A DNA stretch of 41,506 nt, taken from the NCBI GenBank assembly GCA_047974845.1, contig JBKECQ010000058.1:1-41506 (forward strand), read 5' to 3'. Below are positions 8,601-16,317 of the stretch, one piece after another. This stretch comes from Aminipila sp047974845. Its GTDB lineage: Bacteria; Bacillota; Clostridia; Peptostreptococcales; Anaerovoracaceae. Both the position numbers and the translations under genes were made by a program. Under the pieces are notes generated by a model. It had not been told where the DNA came from, did no database searches, and worked only from the letters and a program-made list of their open reading frames with translations. Within the stretch, counting starts at the first letter, position 1; the number at the start of each line of letters is the position of its first letter.

Positions 8601-10183
8601 GTATTTGTATCTTTTACCTTAAGCTCATATTCGCCTAAAAGATCCGGGTAAACTCTTCTTGGGAAAGGTCTTAAGGATAGGTTATCCGTTCCAAACGGAA
8701 GCCCAAACTTTACCTTTGCAATGACTTTATTTCCTACCAGCTTCGGTTGTTGTTCAAATGTGATAAAGGAGTCTTCTGTTGGAGTCATTTGGCTTTTTCC
8801 ATCTCTTCCCGTGATTACAGACTGCTTCCATTCACTAAATGGCTTACCACCAAAGGTCCATTCAAGACTACTTAAATCCGGCGCTTCGCCAAACTCAATA
8901 GAAATATCAACAATTCTTTCCTGTGATAGTGATATTTTATCTGTGCTTACAACTATTGAGTCTTCCGCCAATGAGGGGTTAATATCCTTTAGCAGTTGGA
9001 CAAGCAATGTTGTATAGGTATATAACCTATTTTCCATTCTGCCCGGATAGTTCTTATCCATGAAAGAAATATTATCCCTTTCGGTATGCATTATTTCTCC
9101 AAACTTTTTGGTTTCACTATCCCCTTCTGAGTAACTTCCATCGTCGTATAATAAATCCCAATTGGTACTTTCAAAATATACCCATGGCAATCCTAGCTCT
9201 TTAAACGGTGCATGGTCGCTCCAATCTCCTGTTGTTCCTGCCGGATATGCCGCCGCTAACCCTTCTTGAGTTATTACATCCAGATCAAGCTCTTTTGCAA
9301 TGCTCAGGGCTTGATTGCAAAGCCAGCTGTCTCTCCCTAGATTGCCATAAGCATACATCTTATCTCCCATTAATACAGTATCCAAATTTATCATTGCCAC
9401 TGTATTGTTAATTTCATCTTTGGACATATTGTATGCAAAATCTCTAGAACCCTTTAAGCCAACCTCCTCTGCTCCAAATGCAACAAATTTAAAGGTATAC
9501 TCTGATTTTACGTCCTTTAGAGCTTCAGCCGCTCCCAACATTACAGAGACACCCGAAGCATTGTCACTTGCTCCTGTAGAAGCATTTACCGAATCGTAGT
9601 GAGCTCCTATTATTATTTGCTTTCCTGAAGTCCCTTCCTTTACTGCAATTACATTTGAAGAGTCCCCTTGTTTTACTACTACTTCATTCTTAATTCTTTC
9701 CCAGTGAAAATTTTTGACAGAGGTATCATATCCCAACCCCTTAAATACGTTTTCTATGTAATCCCTTGCGTCATATTCAGCTTGCGACCCTGCTGTTCTG
9801 GCGTTTTCTGACAGTTTTAAAAGATGCTTATACATCACCGAATTCTTTGTCTCATTTATTTCCGCAGTTGATGCCTGCTCTTCAAGCACCATCATTTTAG
9901 CGGTTTCGGCTTCCTTAAGCATTGTAGCTTCTTGTGTTGCATCCTTATTTTCTTCAGTCTTCTGATCTTTAAGGATTTCTAAATCTGATTCAGCAACGTT
10001 ATTAGCTTGTTCCACTGTTTCATTGTTAACTTTATCCTGAGTTATATCCTCATTGCTGATAGTTTCTTCACTTGTAATGGCCGGTGCATCACTTACTACA
10101 ACTTCATCTGCATATACTGCGGGTGAAATAGTGGTGACCATCATGGCACTTACAAGTAATAATGCTAATCTTTTTCTTAACAT
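5606..10183 (-). CDS. SLH-anchored surface protein with M28 and M14 metallopeptidase domains
   Basis: A 1525-residue exported protein. Residues 1-25 are a signal peptide (basic start, hydrophobic core, cut after VYA). An acidic linker follows to about 110. An M28 aminopeptidase domain spans about 115-400 with the zinc set H195 (AHYDS), D207 (SDNASG), E239/E240 (GAEEVG), D268 (NLD) and H366 (MHTERD). A carboxypeptidase-like M14 domain spans about 550-900 with HSDE near residue 632 as the HxxE pair, a second His in DFHGF near 748, and the catalytic Glu in HTVEIPEL near 832. A region of about 400 residues without a clear family follows. A Gly/His-rich linker then leads to three SLH repeats (about 1346-1523), which bind pyruvylated secondary wall polymer. 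AGGAGG lies 8 bp before the ATG. The role is probably peptide scavenging or surface processing. Having both exopeptidase types in one chain is unusual. Confidence 0.88.
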   Translation of the reverse strand: MLRKRLALLLVSAMMVTTISPAVYADEVVVSDAPAITSEETISNEDITQDKVNNETVEQANNVAESDLEILKDQKTEENKDATQEATMLKEAETAKMMVLEEQASTAEINETKNSVMYKHLLKLSENARTAGSQAEYDARDYIENVFKGLGYDTSVKNFHWERIKNEVVVKQGDSSNVIAVKEGTSGKQIIIGAHYDSVNASTGASDNASGVSVMLGAAEALKDVKSEYTFKFVAFGAEEVGLKGSRDFAYNMSKDEINNTVAMINLDTVLMGDKMYAYGNLGRDSWLCNQALSIAKELDLDVITQEGLAAAYPAGTTGDWSDHAPFKELGLPWVYFESTNWDLLYDDGSYSEGDSETKKFGEIMHTERDNISFMDKNYPGRMENRLYTYTTLLVQLLKDINPSLAEDSIVVSTDKISLSQERIVDISIEFGEAPDLSSLEWTFGGKPFSEWKQSVITGRDGKSQMTPTEDSFITFEQQPKLVGNKVIAKVKFGLPFGTDNLSLRPFPRRVYPDLLGEYELKVKDTNTNKSVSKTMTYNAFDSFHKQVDVKPAIEEIISTARDDRYVEYAPLGKSAEGRDIPFVILSRNKDDVNKYLNETLPMMLENPTQLIQKIQSDGADGYKPVIWFNNIHSDEANGVDAQIDLLRKLTRANEITFNSASNLVKGDKNYGNYEDGTPNEVTLDVQKLLDNFIVVFSLNNNPDGRFYNNRETVSGFDPNRDVTYQTQIETATVFQALSKWSPMIFNDFHGFVSDFLIEPCTPPHEPNFEYDLIMDGAYEHAKALGKSGIANTKYDHFIIPYDDYGDGWDDGAPMYAAVLSLLHGAIGHTVEIPELNQQSNDAFMYAGLGSLNYALENKERLFKNQLMIYERGINGIDAKKVDKWLINANGEVIGRPRGDNANFFPEYYVLPVDSKLQKNSLAAYEMAEFLINNGVKVDRTTTSVTIGNQTYPEGSFIVNMHQAKRGFANTVLYDGSDFSDFKAMYAEVTMCFPMLRGFDKYEIRQSGAFDGKTQKVKEVVIPATNVPSNGNMIIIRNTNNDAIKAVNSLLDMGKKVYFTYGEGNNFKKGDFVVAKSDIDTIKDKYFLNTAALDGKASVKELNKINVAGQGNELNYVLKDLGFTLTKDFKSADIIVDEEGAAALQEVKAVIEGGTPIIAIGGYGMSGISNSGLLPGFEVGGFEDYYEGVLRADINTDSVVTANYDKEDILYNNTDTWIQSAPSTAKILATISSKDNFYVAGWWPNHEEVKGKPFIIQDKIGDTKITVFANHLVNKAHPSHQFRLLANAIYDSQKGELIEVTGKVTSGGGGSHHGGSGGSNNAKPQDTIKQEDKNKPDETTNNANSANFTDVKGSSWFAPAVTYVMEKGIMKGLDSKNFGPNVKTNRAMIVTMLHRLEGEPKVQSAGYIDVKSGQWYESAVSWANSNGIVTGFENKTFNPNGDLSREQLATVLYRYAKYKKIDTVVKGDLNKFNDSGQVSSYAQDAISWAVGAGILNGKDGKLDPKGSATRAELATMFQRMDSILN

Positions 10184-10312
10184 TATAGCTTCCTCCTATC
10201 ATTTTTTTATTTTATTCAGTAGAATTAAAATGTTCTTTTATATCAATTCTACTAATTAAAACCACACTTAACACTGACACCGTTGTCTCATAGGTATCTT
10301 TGATAAATACCT

Positions 10313-10654
10313 TTATCTTATGGAGCCTTTTCTCATATAAATGCTCTTTCCGCTAATTTTCCAATGGTTGTCTTCCTTTAACAGCACAATTATATGGTGC
10401 TTAATTGCCCTTTCACAATCAAGCACACATTCTACAACTGCCCTATGTCTTATATCTTGTATATCAATGCAAAGAATTTCTTGCAAAAGACCTACATCTA
10501 TATCATAATCTGAATGGTTTAAAAATGTATTTAAACCTACAGCTTGTTTGAATTTTGTATCTAAGTAATCAAACATTAACTGTCTGTCAGACATATAAAA
10601 AGCGTCATAAAAATTCATTATGACATTTTGTATGGCTTTTTTTTCATCAATCAA
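10313..10654 (-). CDS. small protein of unknown function, possible NTF2/SnoaL-like fold
   Basis: A 113-residue soluble protein without signal or membrane segment. The pattern of an N-terminal amphipathic helix (AIQNVIMNFYDAFYM), then YLDTKFKQAV, then beta-rich VVECVLDCERAIKHHIIVLLKEDNHWKI resembles small NTF2-like proteins, but this is shape only. It starts with TTG 8 bp after GGGAG, and a good sigma-A promoter sits about 85 bp upstream. The gap to the peptidase gene (129 bp) shows no terminator, so the two may share a transcript. Confidence 0.6.
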   Translation of the reverse strand: MIDEKKAIQNVIMNFYDAFYMSDRQLMFDYLDTKFKQAVGLNTFLNHSDYDIDVGLLQEILCIDIQDIRHRAVVECVLDCERAIKHHIIVLLKEDNHWKISGKSIYMRKGSIR

Positions 10655-10738
10655 CTGCTTTTCTCCCTTTCACCACATTAAAATTACCCATTTTTTTAAT
10701 TTACAGATAAATGTGACTTTTCTTGCTTCATTAAATTT

Positions 10739-10767
10739 AATATAGTTTGTTTTGAATTTTGTGTCAA
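10739..10767 (-). promoter_or_regulatory. sigma-A promoter of the 113-residue gene
   Basis: Minus strand TTGACA (10762-10767), 17 bp, TATATT (10739-10744): all six -35 and five of six -10 positions match. It lies in the 342-bp gap 10655-10996, which otherwise holds the flagellar operon terminator and AT-rich sequence. Confidence 0.75.
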
Positions 10768-10889
10768 CAAACAGTTTTGTTGTTTTTTGTCTAATAAAAT
10801 TGTATTCATAAACAAATTTAAAATATGTTTCATATTGATTATTTATTTGCTCCTATATAATTTGATTATTTTACAATGCAGTCCCTAAC

Positions 10890-10914
10890 AAAAAAAATCG
10901 AGCTATGCTCGATT
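10890..10914 (-). terminator. terminator of the long flagellar operon
   Basis: An 8-bp stem AATCGAGC/GCTCGATT (10896-10903 with 10907-10914) with a 3-base loop is followed on the minus strand by TTTTTT. It lies 82 bp past the last gene. A second hairpin (10947-10954 with 10965-10972) lies between stop and terminator without a T run. Confidence 0.8.
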
Positions 10915-10996
10915 CATTTTATTATAATCATTTTTAATTATTACCTGTGAAATTATGAACTATAAATTTCACAAGTAGGGATTCTGTATTTCCTTT

Positions 10997-11260
10997 TTAC
11001 TTTGATTTGAAGTTGAGGAAAAAAACATAAATCTCCACAACCGCTTTGTAGACTTCCTCTGGAATCTGCGCTCCCAGCTCAAGCTGAGATAAAACGGTAG
11101 CCAGTGAGGAATCCTCATATACGGGAATGTCTGTTTGGTTTGCCACCTCTACTATTTTTTCCGCCATATGACCTAAACCGGAGGCTACTATTATAGGTGC
11201 TGCTCCTTGCTTCTCATCATATTTCAAAGCAACTGCTTTCTTAGGGTTATACTGTGACAT
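10997..11260 (-). CDS. FlhB C-terminal-domain paralogue (FlhX/YlqH type)
   Basis: An 87-residue protein homologous to the end of the cytoplasmic domain of FlhB: KKAVALKYDEKQGAAPIIVASG parallels FAVALKYDVDNDKAPIVVAKG in the flhB product of this same window, and the C-terminal half aligns through AEKIVEVANQTDIPVYEDSSLA. It begins just after the point matching the NPTH self-cleavage site, so it equals the cleaved fragment made as a separate protein. Such proteins can substitute for the FlhB C-terminal piece in some bacteria. GGGGAGG lies about 10 bp upstream of ATG. The gene overlaps the preceding one by 14 bp, so translation is probably coupled. Confidence 0.85.
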   Translation of the reverse strand: MSQYNPKKAVALKYDEKQGAAPIIVASGLGHMAEKIVEVANQTDIPVYEDSSLATVLSQLELGAQIPEEVYKAVVEIYVFFLNFKSK

Positions 11261-12665
11261 TTATCATATTCCTCCCCTCAAACAGTTTCTTAAACACATC
11301 AGATATGGGTTTAGGCTTAGCACATTTATCTGCCATATACGACCTAAACTTCAAGTCATTTCTTTCTATTATAGTAAAAATTCCTTCTCTGATTTGTGTC
11401 TTCATTGGTTCTAATGATTCAGGGTAGAATAATTGCATATCCACCTTGCTATTTTGAACTAACATAATCATTTCAAAAAATCCTAAATCTTTTATATCAA
11501 ATTTAACAAAAAGCTTAACTGCATTTCCGCCGTCTTTTTCATCGCCTTCATTACTATTAGGGTCCACCCACATCTCGGAAAACATTTGTCTGCCGTTATA
11601 GTCAACAGGAACCATTAAATGAAGCAGTGGCATATACACACTTTCATTTAAAAGTGCTGATTGTAGTATATTTTGAAATACCTGTGTATTTTGATACCCC
11701 GCCTGGCCATCCAAACCCTTTGTTAAAATATTTACTAATTGATCCTGCAACACAGTAGCCTTATCTCCGCCCATGTTTGCAAAAATTTTATCAACCAATT
11801 CAGCAACCATATTATTTGTTACTTTTGATGAAATATCCGGAACTCCTAAAAGGGAATTTAGAGCATTGGAAAATGCTTCTTTACCACCCATTTCATACCT
11901 AGTAAAATTCAATATAAATAAGCTAATATTATCTCTTACACTTCCAAAATCTTTTGTCCTTGATATGTATGCTGACAAAAATGGTATTATATTTTCTCTC
12001 ATATTTGCCAGGTTTTCGTCCACATTGCCCTTACCTGCTGAGGTATCTAGTCCCATAAGCAGTTCCCGTAATTGTTCTGCCGATGACTTCATCATCCTAT
12101 CTGCAATGTTATTCAAATTTGACATTATATTTTGCAGATTATGTTCATTTCCCGATATAGCATCATACCTTCGCAAAAACTCCAAAATTAAATGTTTTGT
12201 ATCCATCGAGGTATTTTTATTACTCATTAGATTTCTGAGAATATCAAAAAATTCTCCGGTAAACTTTACAGAGGAACCCTGCATTCCTTTTAGCAATGCA
12301 AGTAGCTCTGCGTCTGTTACCTTCATCATTTGCAGAAACTTTGACATTTCCTCGGCAATACCCTCACCCATTCCGGAATTGACTATGCTTCCATACCTAT
12401 TAAAAAATAATTTTGCAGTCTCTGAGGACATACTTGGAGCATTGGCTACCCTATTTAGAAAGTTATCAAAGTTAGACTTTAAGTTTGGTGAGAACCTATT
12501 GGTCTCATTATCATCATAAAGTCCCTTTGAGTCATTTTTAGGAACTCTGGCTGGGTTTATCAGATTATTAATATTTGAGCTTGTTGGATCTTGACCAGGA
12601 GGTCTTACTTTGCTAGCGGCATCCTGACCTGTCAGTGGAGTGGTTACTCTAAGTATATCTGCCAT
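11247..12665 (-). CDS. FliK-like / YlqG-type protein of the flagellar operon
   Basis: A 472-residue protein, soluble and mostly helical. The first 60 residues are low in order (Pro, Asn, Ser). The final 120 residues (KLFVKFDIKDLGFFEMIMLV... then LKFRSYM) resemble the FliK hook-length C-terminal module, in which 'LG.i.v.l' strands are followed by a helix pair, but the LxPxxLG signature is missing. In Bacillus the small FlhB paralogue ylqH also follows a FliK-related gene, ylqG, so position supports the match. It starts 3 bp after flhB behind AAGGGG. It may be a secretion-substrate or specificity partner of the FlhB paralogue; function is inferred. Confidence 0.55.
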   Translation of the reverse strand: MADILRVTTPLTGQDAASKVRPPGQDPTSSNINNLINPARVPKNDSKGLYDDNETNRFSPNLKSNFDNFLNRVANAPSMSSETAKLFFNRYGSIVNSGMGEGIAEEMSKFLQMMKVTDAELLALLKGMQGSSVKFTGEFFDILRNLMSNKNTSMDTKHLILEFLRRYDAISGNEHNLQNIMSNLNNIADRMMKSSAEQLRELLMGLDTSAGKGNVDENLANMRENIIPFLSAYISRTKDFGSVRDNISLFILNFTRYEMGGKEAFSNALNSLLGVPDISSKVTNNMVAELVDKIFANMGGDKATVLQDQLVNILTKGLDGQAGYQNTQVFQNILQSALLNESVYMPLLHLMVPVDYNGRQMFSEMWVDPNSNEGDEKDGGNAVKLFVKFDIKDLGFFEMIMLVQNSKVDMQLFYPESLEPMKTQIREGIFTIIERNDLKFRSYMADKCAKPKPISDVFKKLFEGRNMINVTV

Positions 12666-12668
12666 AAG

Positions 12669-13742
12669 CTATTTCCCCTTATTTCCTTTTTCATTATTCC
12701 TAACACTATATACTAATGCAAAGATTTCAGCTATTGCAGTGTAGTATGCGTACGGTATTTCCATCTTTACCTCTGCCGTAGCATAAATTGCTCTGGCCAA
12801 AGGTTTATCTTCTATAACAAAAACTCCTGCTTTTTCAGCAACCGCAACAATTCTTAAAGCCAATTCATCCTGCCCTTTTGCTACCACAATAGGAGCTTTA
12901 TCATTATCTACATCATATTTTAGTGCCACAGCAAAGTGGGTCGGGTTTCTTATAACAACATCCGCAGTGGGAACGGCTTGCATCATTCTGGAGGTTGCCA
13001 TTTCACGCTGCTTCTGCTTGATTTTCCCCTTGATTTGAGGATCCCCTTCCATTTGTTTGAATTCTTCCTTTATTTCATGTTTACTCATCTTGATCTTACG
13101 TTCATATTCCCACCTTTGATAAAGGTAATCCAAACCTGCAACAAAGATAAATATAATGCATACCATATATACCATCATAACTATGGCATCTAGAACGTAT
13201 GCCGATGATTGAAATAAATCTACAAACAGCATTTTAGCTATTTCCGTAATTCTACTATATATAAACTTATATAATATATAAAATATTATTGTTATCTTAA
13301 TTAAATTCTTTATTAATTCTACACTACTTCGAACAGAAACCATTCTCTTTAATCCATTAATGGGATTAAACTTATTTAATGTAGGTTTCATGGACTCAGT
13401 AGAAAATAAAAACCTAGTCTGCGCACCGCTTGAAATAATTATTACAGTAGCACTAATTAATAATAACGGTACAATGGCAACAACTAGAAGTTTTATGACT
13501 TCGCCAGCCAAATCATGAACTGTACTATCTTGAAATGTGTCTATGGTTGACATTTCACCCATTATAAATATAATAAACCGTTTTGCCGATTCATATATGT
13601 ATGGAAAAATCAGTTTCATTACTGAAAAGATAACAAGCAATGAGATTACACTGGTAATATCCTTACTCTGAGGTACATTACCTTTCTTTCGCTCGTCTTT
13701 TCGCCTTTTGGGCGTGGCTTTTTCCGTTTTTTCACCTGCCAA
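12669..13742 (-). CDS. flhB: flagellar export gate protein FlhB
   Basis: A 357-residue integral membrane component of the flagellar type III export gate that controls the switch from hook to filament export. The basic N-terminus EKTEKATPKRRKDERKKG is typical. Four hydrophobic segments lie at about 30-55, 83-105, 143-162 and 183-206. The cytoplasmic domain carries the self-cleavage motif N266-P267-T268-H269. Length is normal. The start is TTG, 7 bp after GGGGTG, and is embedded against the fliR stop, so translation is probably coupled. A second copy of its C-terminal module is encoded two genes later. Confidence 0.96.
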   Translation of the reverse strand: MAGEKTEKATPKRRKDERKKGNVPQSKDITSVISLLVIFSVMKLIFPYIYESAKRFIIFIMGEMSTIDTFQDSTVHDLAGEVIKLLVVAIVPLLLISATVIIISSGAQTRFLFSTESMKPTLNKFNPINGLKRMVSVRSSVELIKNLIKITIIFYILYKFIYSRITEIAKMLFVDLFQSSAYVLDAIVMMVYMVCIIFIFVAGLDYLYQRWEYERKIKMSKHEIKEEFKQMEGDPQIKGKIKQKQREMATSRMMQAVPTADVVIRNPTHFAVALKYDVDNDKAPIVVAKGQDELALRIVAVAEKAGVFVIEDKPLARAIYATAEVKMEIPYAYYTAIAEIFALVYSVRNNEKGNKGK

Positions 13743-13748
13743 GCCTCA

Positions 13749-14525
13749 TCACCCCATTAGCTTTGCTATTTGATAAATAGCATTAAACATTTCTTCAATT
13801 GCACCCTCTACAAAGGATAAAACCGGAGAAAAAAGAACAACTAGGAATACCATTCCTACAAATATTTTACCTTGTATATTGATCATAATTACATTAATTT
13901 GCGGGATGTTTTTCATTAATATACCTACACCCATTTCCATTAAAAATTGTAGTGCAATCATTGGCATTGCCAACTTCATTCCTAAAATAGTGCACTGACA
14001 AAATACTGTAATCATTGCTGACGCCACATCACTTCCAATTAGCACATGGCCGTATGGAATGGCCTTTTCAAGTTCAAGGAACAATTTCATTAGAGTCAAA
14101 TGTCCGTTAACTGTGAAAAAAACAAACATAAATAAAATGTTATAAAATGTGGCATTCAGTGATAGAGATACATTGCTGGCAGGGTCATATACCTTTGACA
14201 TTGCCAAACCCATTTGCATATCTATAACTTCTCCACCCAATATAATTATATATGAAAAAAGGCTTACAACGAAGCCTATAACAAAGCCTACACAGAGTTC
14301 TTTTATTCCTAATACAATGTACTCTACATTTGAATTTATTACTCCAATTGTTGATATATCCGAATAAGAATATATTAAAATTGAAAGTATCATTGCCATT
14401 CCAGCCCTCATAATAGCAGGAATATTTCTTCTTCCAAATATAGGATTAAACACTATACAACCTGTCATTCGAAGTAAAATCAATCCGAAGGCTATTAAAT
14501 TGTCAATACCTAATAACTGCTGCAT
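13749..14525 (-). CDS. fliR: flagellar export gate protein FliR
   Basis: A 258-residue membrane protein of the export gate (FliP-FliQ-FliR). It has six or so hydrophobic segments, an N-terminal MQQLLGIDNLIAFGLILLRM and the family's GxVIGFVVSL-type stretch. The longest frame starts at 14591 inside fliQ, but GGAG 8 bp before ATG 14525 and the 2-bp spacing after the fliQ stop favour 14525. It ends 6 bp before flhB. Confidence 0.95.
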   Translation of the reverse strand: MQQLLGIDNLIAFGLILLRMTGCIVFNPIFGRRNIPAIMRAGMAMILSILIYSYSDISTIGVINSNVEYIVLGIKELCVGFVIGFVVSLFSYIIILGGEVIDMQMGLAMSKVYDPASNVSLSLNATFYNILFMFVFFTVNGHLTLMKLFLELEKAIPYGHVLIGSDVASAMITVFCQCTILGMKLAMPMIALQFLMEMGVGILMKNIPQINVIMINIQGKIFVGMVFLVVLFSPVLSFVEGAIEEMFNAIYQIAKLMG

Positions 14526-14527
14526 TT

Positions 14528-14794
14528 TTATAGCTCCAGCATTGTAGCAAAAATTGCTTTTGTGAAATCTACCATAGTAGCCATAATCCAAGATCCGGAC
14601 ATAATTAATATAATACCAATAATAAATAATTTAGGTACAAAAGTAATAGTCTGTTCTTGAATAGATGTTGCCGCTTGAAATATTGCAATAATCAACCCTA
14701 CTGCCATACTTATTAAAAGTATAGGTGAGGACACTTTTGCAGCTACAATTATTGCTGTTTGCAACATATCATATATAGGTGTATAATTTCCCAT
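14528..14794 (-). CDS. fliQ: flagellar export gate protein FliQ
   Basis: A small export gate protein of 88 residues with two membrane segments (about 14-38 and 52-76) and the conserved IFQAATSIQEQTITFVPK loop. An in-frame ATG four codons upstream (14806) would give 92 residues. I prefer 14794 because GGGGG lies just before it and the length then matches Bacillus FliQ (89). Confidence 0.93.
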   Translation of the reverse strand: MGNYTPIYDMLQTAIIVAAKVSSPILLISMAVGLIIAIFQAATSIQEQTITFVPKLFIIGIILIMSGSWIMATMVDFTKAIFATMLEL

Positions 14795-14821
14795 CTTTGC
14801 CCCCATTTATCCAATATCTTG

Positions 14822-15478
14822 TCAATTAAAACTACTAACCATCGTGCTAAAGAGCAGTTCCCATCCATTTACTACTACAAAGAGTAACAGTTTAAACGGC
14901 ATGGAAATCATCGATGGCGGTAACATTACCATACCCATTGACATGAGCACGCTTGCCACAATCATATCAATAACTAAAAACGGGATATATAATAAAAATC
15001 CCATTAAAAAGGCTCTGTTTAACTCACTCGTCATAAATGCAGGTATAACAACGTGCATTGGAATTTCCATTAAATTAGAAGGCCTTTTCATATCAGCAAA
15101 ATTTAAAAATACGTTTAATGATTCCACCTTAGTCTGCTTTAGCATAAACTGCTTGATTGGAACAGTGGCGTTATCCAACGCCTGCTGTTGCGAAATAGTA
15201 TCCGCCTTGTAAGGTTCGTACGCATTTGTGTTAATATCAGAAATTACCGGTTGCATTATAAATAATGATAGGAACAGCGCAATCCCGATAATAACCGTAT
15301 TTGGAGGGGTCTGCTGTAACCCCATTGCATTTCTCAACAGAGAAAGAACTATGACAATTCGCGTAAAGCAGGTCATCATAATCAATATGGATGGTAATAG
15401 CATAATAAGCGTGATAAGCGTTAATATCTCTAAGCTTTGCATACCAGCTCCATTAATTGAAACTATTGCATCGGTCAT
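14822..15478 (-). CDS. fliP: flagellar export gate protein FliP
   Basis: A 218-residue membrane protein of the export gate. It carries the hallmark RIVIVLSLLRNAMGLQQTPPN segment, followed by further hydrophobic segments and a C-terminal VLMSMGMVMLPPSMISMPFK stretch. The N-terminal hydrophobic region (about 15-40) lacks a clear cleavable signal, as in many Gram-positive FliP proteins. It begins 4 bp after fliO with AAGGAA before ATG. Confidence 0.96.
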   Translation of the reverse strand: MTDAIVSINGAGMQSLEILTLITLIMLLPSILIMMTCFTRIVIVLSLLRNAMGLQQTPPNTVIIGIALFLSLFIMQPVISDINTNAYEPYKADTISQQQALDNATVPIKQFMLKQTKVESLNVFLNFADMKRPSNLMEIPMHVVIPAFMTSELNRAFLMGFLLYIPFLVIDMIVASVLMSMGMVMLPPSMISMPFKLLLFVVVNGWELLFSTMVSSFN

Positions 15479-15482
15479 TTTA

Positions 15483-15848
15483 CTATTCCTTATCTTTTTT
15501 ATTTATGTACTTTTGCAGTGCGTTTTTAAACGTAGCAGCTTGCTGAAATCCCATATTTGGAGTTGCCGCTTCCATTTCAATTAGTTCTTCGCCTGAAAGT
15601 TCCTTTATTATTTGGACATTTTGAGATGTGACCCCTGTTAAATAATAGCTGTCGCCTATTTGTACAATCATCATCATCTTGTCCTGCCCAAGCATCATTC
15701 TATCCACTACCCTCATATATCTGGCACCGCTCAGCTTACTTGCGCCCATGGCTATATATTTGCTGAAGGCATAGCTAAGATATATAACAGCTGCTACTGC
15801 AAGTAATGCAAGTAGCAACGGTATAACAGCTTTAAAAATCTCCATCAC
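15483..15848 (-). CDS. fliO: flagellar export assembly protein FliO
   Basis: A 121-residue protein with one N-terminal membrane segment (about 8-28) and a cytoplasmic domain containing RMMLGQDKMMMIVQIGDSYYLTG, which fits the FliO pattern 'r..lg....l.lv.vg...yllg'. FliO assists FliP assembly. The first codon is GTG at 15848 with ATG directly after it (15845); AGGGG lies very close to both, so the exact start is uncertain. It sits between cheY and fliP as in other Gram-positive operons. Confidence 0.88.
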   Translation of the reverse strand: MMEIFKAVIPLLLALLAVAAVIYLSYAFSKYIAMGASKLSGARYMRVVDRMMLGQDKMMMIVQIGDSYYLTGVTSQNVQIIKELSGEELIEMEAATPNMGFQQAATFKNALQKYINKKDKE

Positions 15849-15857
15849 CCCTCAGAC

Positions 15858-16223
15858 TTATGCCTGCGGAATAACAGCAGCTACAGTTTTTAAAATTCTA
15901 TCCGGCTTAAAAGGTTTAACGATAAAGTCCTTAGCTCCAAGCTTAATCGCTTCAATAACCATTGCCTCCTGTCCCATTGCTGAGCACATAACTACCTTAG
16001 CATCAGGATGCTTAGCTGTAATAGCCTTTAGTGCTTCCAGTCCATCCATATTTGGCATAGTAATGTCCATAATAACTAGGTCTGGTTTTATTTCTTCATA
16101 TTTTTCTACTGCCTGTGCTCCATCCCCTGCCTCATATAGATCTGTATAACCATTCTTTGACAGTGTGTCCTTAATCATCATACGCATGAATGCCGCATCG
16201 TCAACTAATAAAATTTTAGCCAT
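15858..16223 (-). CDS. cheY: chemotaxis response regulator CheY
   Basis: A 121-residue single-domain receiver. Acid pocket D8/D9, phosphoryl acceptor D53 (VIMDITMP), S81 (CSAMG) in the Thr/Ser position and K103 (VKPF) are all present. There is no output domain, so it acts by binding the FliM/FliY switch. The longest frame begins at 16256, but GAGAGG-TACTAAA-ATG places the start at 16223 with MAKILLVDD. Placement directly after fliY, which carries CheY-P phosphatase motifs, puts signal and eraser together. Confidence 0.95.
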   Translation of the reverse strand: MAKILLVDDAAFMRMMIKDTLSKNGYTDLYEAGDGAQAVEKYEEIKPDLVIMDITMPNMDGLEALKAITAKHPDAKVVMCSAMGQEAMVIEAIKLGAKDFIVKPFKPDRILKTVAAVIPQA

Positions 16224-16317
16224 TTTAGTACCTCTCTTTAAATAAATTTTTAACATTACAACTTTATACTTTTATTTTCTTCTTAAAATGTAACTGAAAA
16301 ACTCACTTTTACATTTT

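Noticed and set aside
10292..10312. Hairpin AGGTAT/ATACCT after the 113-residue gene as a terminator
   Set aside because: The stem is 6 bp and no T run follows on the minus strand.
11773..12519. 248-codon plus-strand frame opposite the FliK-like gene
   Set aside because: It lies fully inside a better-supported gene, has no ribosome site and encodes Ser/Phe/Ile-rich sequence typical of an antisense shadow.
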